Source of the DNA: Syntrophomonadaceae bacterium
GTDB lineage: Bacteria > Bacillota > Dethiobacteria > DTU022 > UBA8154
DNA length: 64,000 nt
Direction: 5' to 3'
Assembly: GCA_003556225.1 (NCBI GenBank)
Contig: PWRN01000020.1
Coordinates: 1 to 64,000, forward strand
The position numbers and the translations under genes are program-made. The notes below the pieces were generated by a model, which worked only from the letters and a program-made list of their open reading frames with translations, made no database searches and had not been told where the DNA came from. Positions 61,722 through 64,000 of this stretch are shown here, piece after piece (position 1 is the first letter of the stretch; the number at the start of each line of letters is the position of its first letter).

Positions 61722-63692
61722 ATGGCTGAGAAAAAGAAAGAGAAAGATCGCAACCGTACGATAGACCCCGCTGCGTTGGAAGTATTGGCCAAGACAGAGG
61801 GCAACGGAGTAGAGTCGGTCTACGACCGATATTTGAACATGCAGCCCCAGTGCAACTACGGCAACGCCGGGGTTTGCTGCACTATCTGTATCCAGGGGCC
61901 CTGCCGCATCACCAAGAAAGCGTCCAAGGGCATCTGCGGTGCGGCCGGCTACACCATTGTGGCCCGCAACCTGGTTCGTTCTGTGCTGGGCGGAACTTCT
62001 GCTCACTCTGACCACGGTCTGCACACCACCCTGGCATTAAGTGAGGTGGCCGAAGGTCATGCAAAGGATTACGGCATCACGGACCCGGAGAAGTTGAAAA
62101 GGGTGGCCGAGCGCATGGAGATCAGTACCGAGGGACGTTCTGACCAGGAGATTCTAAAAGACCTGGTAAGCCTGGCCCTGGAGGATTTCAGCCGCATCAA
62201 CGGCAAATACAACGCCTGGTTGGAAAAGACCGTCGTTCCTGAGCGCATTGAAAAATTCATAGAATGTAACATCATGCCCTACAGCATCCACCGCACTATC
62301 GCCGAATCCATGGCCCAGACGCACATGGGCATGGACGCCGACCCGGTCAACCTGGTCTTCCAGGCCTTGAAAGCAGCCCTGTGCGACTATACCGGTATGC
62401 ACATCGCTACCGACCTTTCCGACATTCTCTTCGGCACTCCGTCCCCCAGTGTCAGCGAAGCGAACATGGGGGTATTGGAAGAAAACATGGTCAACATTGC
62501 CCTGCACGGCCACAACCCCATCTTGAGCGAGATGGTCGTCAAGGCCGCCCGGGAGATGCAAGACGAAGCCAAGGCTGTCGGTGCCGAAGGCATCAAATGC
62601 GTGGGCATCTGCTGCACCGGCAACGAGGTGCTCATGCGGCAGGGCGTTGCCCCGCTGACCAACTTTTTGTCCCAGGAACTGGCCATCATGACCGGCGCCG
62701 TGGACGCCATGGTTGTCGACATCCAGTGCATCATGCCCGGCATCCAGTCTGTAGCGGAATGCTACCACACCAAGATCATCACCACCATTCCCAACGCCAA
62801 GATCCCCAGTTCATACTACATTGATTTCGATGAAAAAAGGGCCATGGAAAAAGCCAGAGAAATCGTCATGGTTGCCGTAGAAAACTTCAAAGAGCGTGAC
62901 CCATCAAAAGTGAGCATACCCCAGATCAAAAACAAGCTTATTGCCGGTTTCAGCCTGGAGGCGTTTGAAGAACTTCTAGCTTCCGTGAACCCCGATGAGC
63001 CTTACAAGGTCATCACCGACGCCGTTGAGCAAGGTGAACTGGAGGGTCTGGTCCTTTTTGCCGGCTGCAACAACCTGAAAGTCCCGCATGACGAAAGTCA
63101 CTATACCATCGCCGTAGAGCTGGCTAAAAACAATATCTTGCCTGTGGCGACCGGGTGTGCCGCAGGAACCTATGCCAAGCTCGGTCTGCTCAACAGCGAT
63201 GCTGTGGAAAAGTATGCCGGAGACGGGCTGAAGGCGTTCATCAACCGCTTGAACGAAGCCAACAAGGAGAAGCTGAAAGGTGAAAAGCTGCCGCTCATTT
63301 TCCACATGGGCTCCTGCGTGGACAACACCCGGGCCTACGACCTGATGACTGCCCTGGCCCGCCAGTGGAAAGTAGACACACCAAAGGTGCCCTACGCCGC
63401 CAGCGCCCCGGAAGCCATGAGTGAAAAGGCTGTTTCCATCGGCAGCTGGTGCGTCACCCTGGGTATGCCCGTCCACGTCGGCGTGGTTCCGCCCATCCCG
63501 GGCAGTCCCCTGGTCGACGGGATCGCCCTGCAGATCGCTCAAGATGTCTATGGCGGCTACTTCATGTGGGAAGAAGACCCCAAGGAAGCTTCCCGCAAAC
63601 TTCTCGAAGCCATCAAAGAGAGAACCTGGAAACTCCGCGTGCACAAAATGGCTGCAGAGAAATACGAAACGGACCTTTCCACTACCTGGTAA
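61722..63692 (+). CDS. cooS: Anaerobic nickel carbon monoxide dehydrogenase, catalytic subunit
   Basis: This encodes 656 residues. The enzyme interconverts CO and CO2 at a Ni-Fe-S centre. The N-terminal cysteines for clusters B and D are complete (C44, C52, C53, C56, C61, C72), and the active-site cluster motifs are seen in LHGHNPILSEM, GICCTGNEVLMRQGV, DIQCIMPGIQS, FAGCNNLKVP, ATGCAAGTYAKLG and FHMGSCVDNTR. It has its own promoter and a terminator, so it is monocistronic; no cooF, cooC or acetyl-CoA synthase gene is adjacent. Confidence 0.95.
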   Translation: MAEKKKEKDRNRTIDPAALEVLAKTEGNGVESVYDRYLNMQPQCNYGNAGVCCTICIQGPCRITKKASKGICGAAGYTIVARNLVRSVLGGTSAHSDHGLHTTLALSEVAEGHAKDYGITDPEKLKRVAERMEISTEGRSDQEILKDLVSLALEDFSRINGKYNAWLEKTVVPERIEKFIECNIMPYSIHRTIAESMAQTHMGMDADPVNLVFQALKAALCDYTGMHIATDLSDILFGTPSPSVSEANMGVLEENMVNIALHGHNPILSEMVVKAAREMQDEAKAVGAEGIKCVGICCTGNEVLMRQGVAPLTNFLSQELAIMTGAVDAMVVDIQCIMPGIQSVAECYHTKIITTIPNAKIPSSYYIDFDEKRAMEKAREIVMVAVENFKERDPSKVSIPQIKNKLIAGFSLEAFEELLASVNPDEPYKVITDAVEQGELEGLVLFAGCNNLKVPHDESHYTIAVELAKNNILPVATGCAAGTYAKLGLLNSDAVEKYAGDGLKAFINRLNEANKEKLKGEKLPLIFHMGSCVDNTRAYDLMTALARQWKVDTPKVPYAASAPEAMSEKAVSIGSWCVTLGMPVHVGVVPPIPGSPLVDGIALQIAQDVYGGYFMWEEDPKEASRKLLEAIKERTWKLRVHKMAAEKYETDLSTTW

Positions 63693-63726
63693 GAGACGTC
63701 AACAGAGCATAAGCGCGGACAAAGGA

Positions 63727-63763
63727 GAAACGGGCCTTATTAACAACGGCCCGTTTCTTTTTT
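63727..63763 (+). terminator. Hairpin terminator after cooS
   Basis: GAAACGGGCC and GGCCCGTTTC are perfect complements around an 11-base loop and run into TTTTTT. Confidence 0.9.
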
Positions 63764-63782
63764 CCTTTTATTCCATTTTCCC

Positions 63783-63811
63783 TTGACAGCGGAAGAAGGA
63801 GGTTTTATAAT
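63783..63811 (+). promoter_or_regulatory. Promoter for the next operon
   Basis: TTGACA at 63783-63788 and TATAAT at 63806-63811 are 17 bases apart, a full consensus. The first gene starts near 63979. Confidence 0.88.
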
Positions 63812-63818
63812 CATTGTT

Positions 63819-63834
63819 ATACCCCATAGGGTAT
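63819..63834. promoter_or_regulatory. CsoR/CstR-like operator
   Basis: ATACCC-CATA-GGGTAT is a 16-bp inverted repeat at the expected transcription start. This matches the G/C-tract pattern of CsoR (copper) and CstR (persulfide) operators. It would block the adjacent promoter when bound. Confidence 0.6.
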
Positions 63835-63978
63835 GTGGGTTGTCCAAGAAGAAAATGGAGTTGATTTCAACGCGCCTGGTCTTGCACTGCAGTCTTATGA
63901 TCAGTGTCGGGCAGCATAAAGAGCAATCAGGTTGGTTTGTGGTAGATCGAAATTATTATCTAGAAGGAGGGGGTCTTG

Positions 63979-64000
63979 ATGCGCAGCAGCACAAGTTCCG
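63979..64000 (+). CDS. Partial gene start at the window edge
   Basis: ATG 63979 follows a strong AAGGAGGGGG site and opens MRSSTSS before the window ends. Product unknown. The upstream CsoR-like operator suggests a metal- or sulfur-stress gene, but this is inference. Confidence 0.45.

Noticed and set aside
63840-64000. Open TTG-started frame (MSKKKMELISTRLVLHC...) to the window end
   Set aside because: It reads through the strong ribosome binding site of ATG 63979 in another frame and has no site of its own.

Overview
The window looks like the chromosome of an anaerobic, spore-former-type Firmicute (Clostridia sense, genus not determinable here). Support comes from the tuf-S10-spc-alpha gene order, the zinc-type S14, strong AGGAGG-like ribosome binding sites, very frequent TTG/GTG starts, sigma-A style promoters, the cdaA-cdaR-glmS block, an ECF transporter core behind rplQ, and an oxygen-sensitive nickel CO dehydrogenase. 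No rRNA, tRNA, CRISPR array or prophage was seen.

Layout. 1-15.4 kb: end of tuf, then the S10/spc/alpha ribosomal superoperon through secY, map, infA, rpoA and rplQ, without adk. 15.4-18.7 kb: ecfA1-ecfA2-ecfT and truA. 18.7-19.9 kb: rplM-rpsI with its own promoter and an odd leader. 20-24.1 kb: a geranylgeranylglyceryl-phosphate-synthase-like gene, a lipoprotein, a split chromate transporter on the minus strand, and a UbiA-family prenyltransferase. 24.2-30.6 kb: a glycoside-hydrolase-like lipoprotein, two unknown genes, two hydrolases/phosphoesterases and lemA-htpX. 30.8-39.8 kb: fatty-acid degradation: acyl-CoA ligase-like protein, fadN-fadA-fadE, and two closely related MarR regulators flanking the operon. 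39.9-43.5 kb: a metallo-beta-lactamase-fold hydrolase and the three-gene AmmeMemoRadiSam cluster. 43.7-47.4 kb: c-di-AMP synthesis (cdaA-cdaR) and glmS, without glmM. 47.6-52.5 kb: a TetR-controlled split permease, a cupin, a UroD/MetE-like methyltransferase and a small coiled-coil protein with a long structured leader. 52.8-57.8 kb: SLC13-type transporter plus two-subunit tartrate/fumarate dehydratase, then an Mrp ATPase. 58-61.6 kb: accessory, partly decayed DNA (DUF2284 protein, frameshifted STAS gene, truncated transposase, SRAP protein, cobalamin/iron-type binding lipoprotein). 61.6-64 kb: cooS and the start of an operon with a CsoR-like operator.

How it fits together. The first 20 kb is translation, secretion and transcription machinery. 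The rest points to an anaerobe that oxidises fatty acids, can handle C4 dicarboxylates and CO, and signals with c-di-AMP. The most unusual observations are: a STAS gene broken by an exact 7-bp tandem duplication; an acyl-CoA ligase whose conserved C-terminal lysine is alanine; an archaeal-type GGGP synthase homologue; the AmmeMemoRadiSam cluster; twin 18-bp TetR operators; paired MarR paralogues with AT-rich palindromes; and a strong Shine-Dalgarno about 60 nt upstream of rplM. All functional calls rest on reading motifs by eye; no database search was run.
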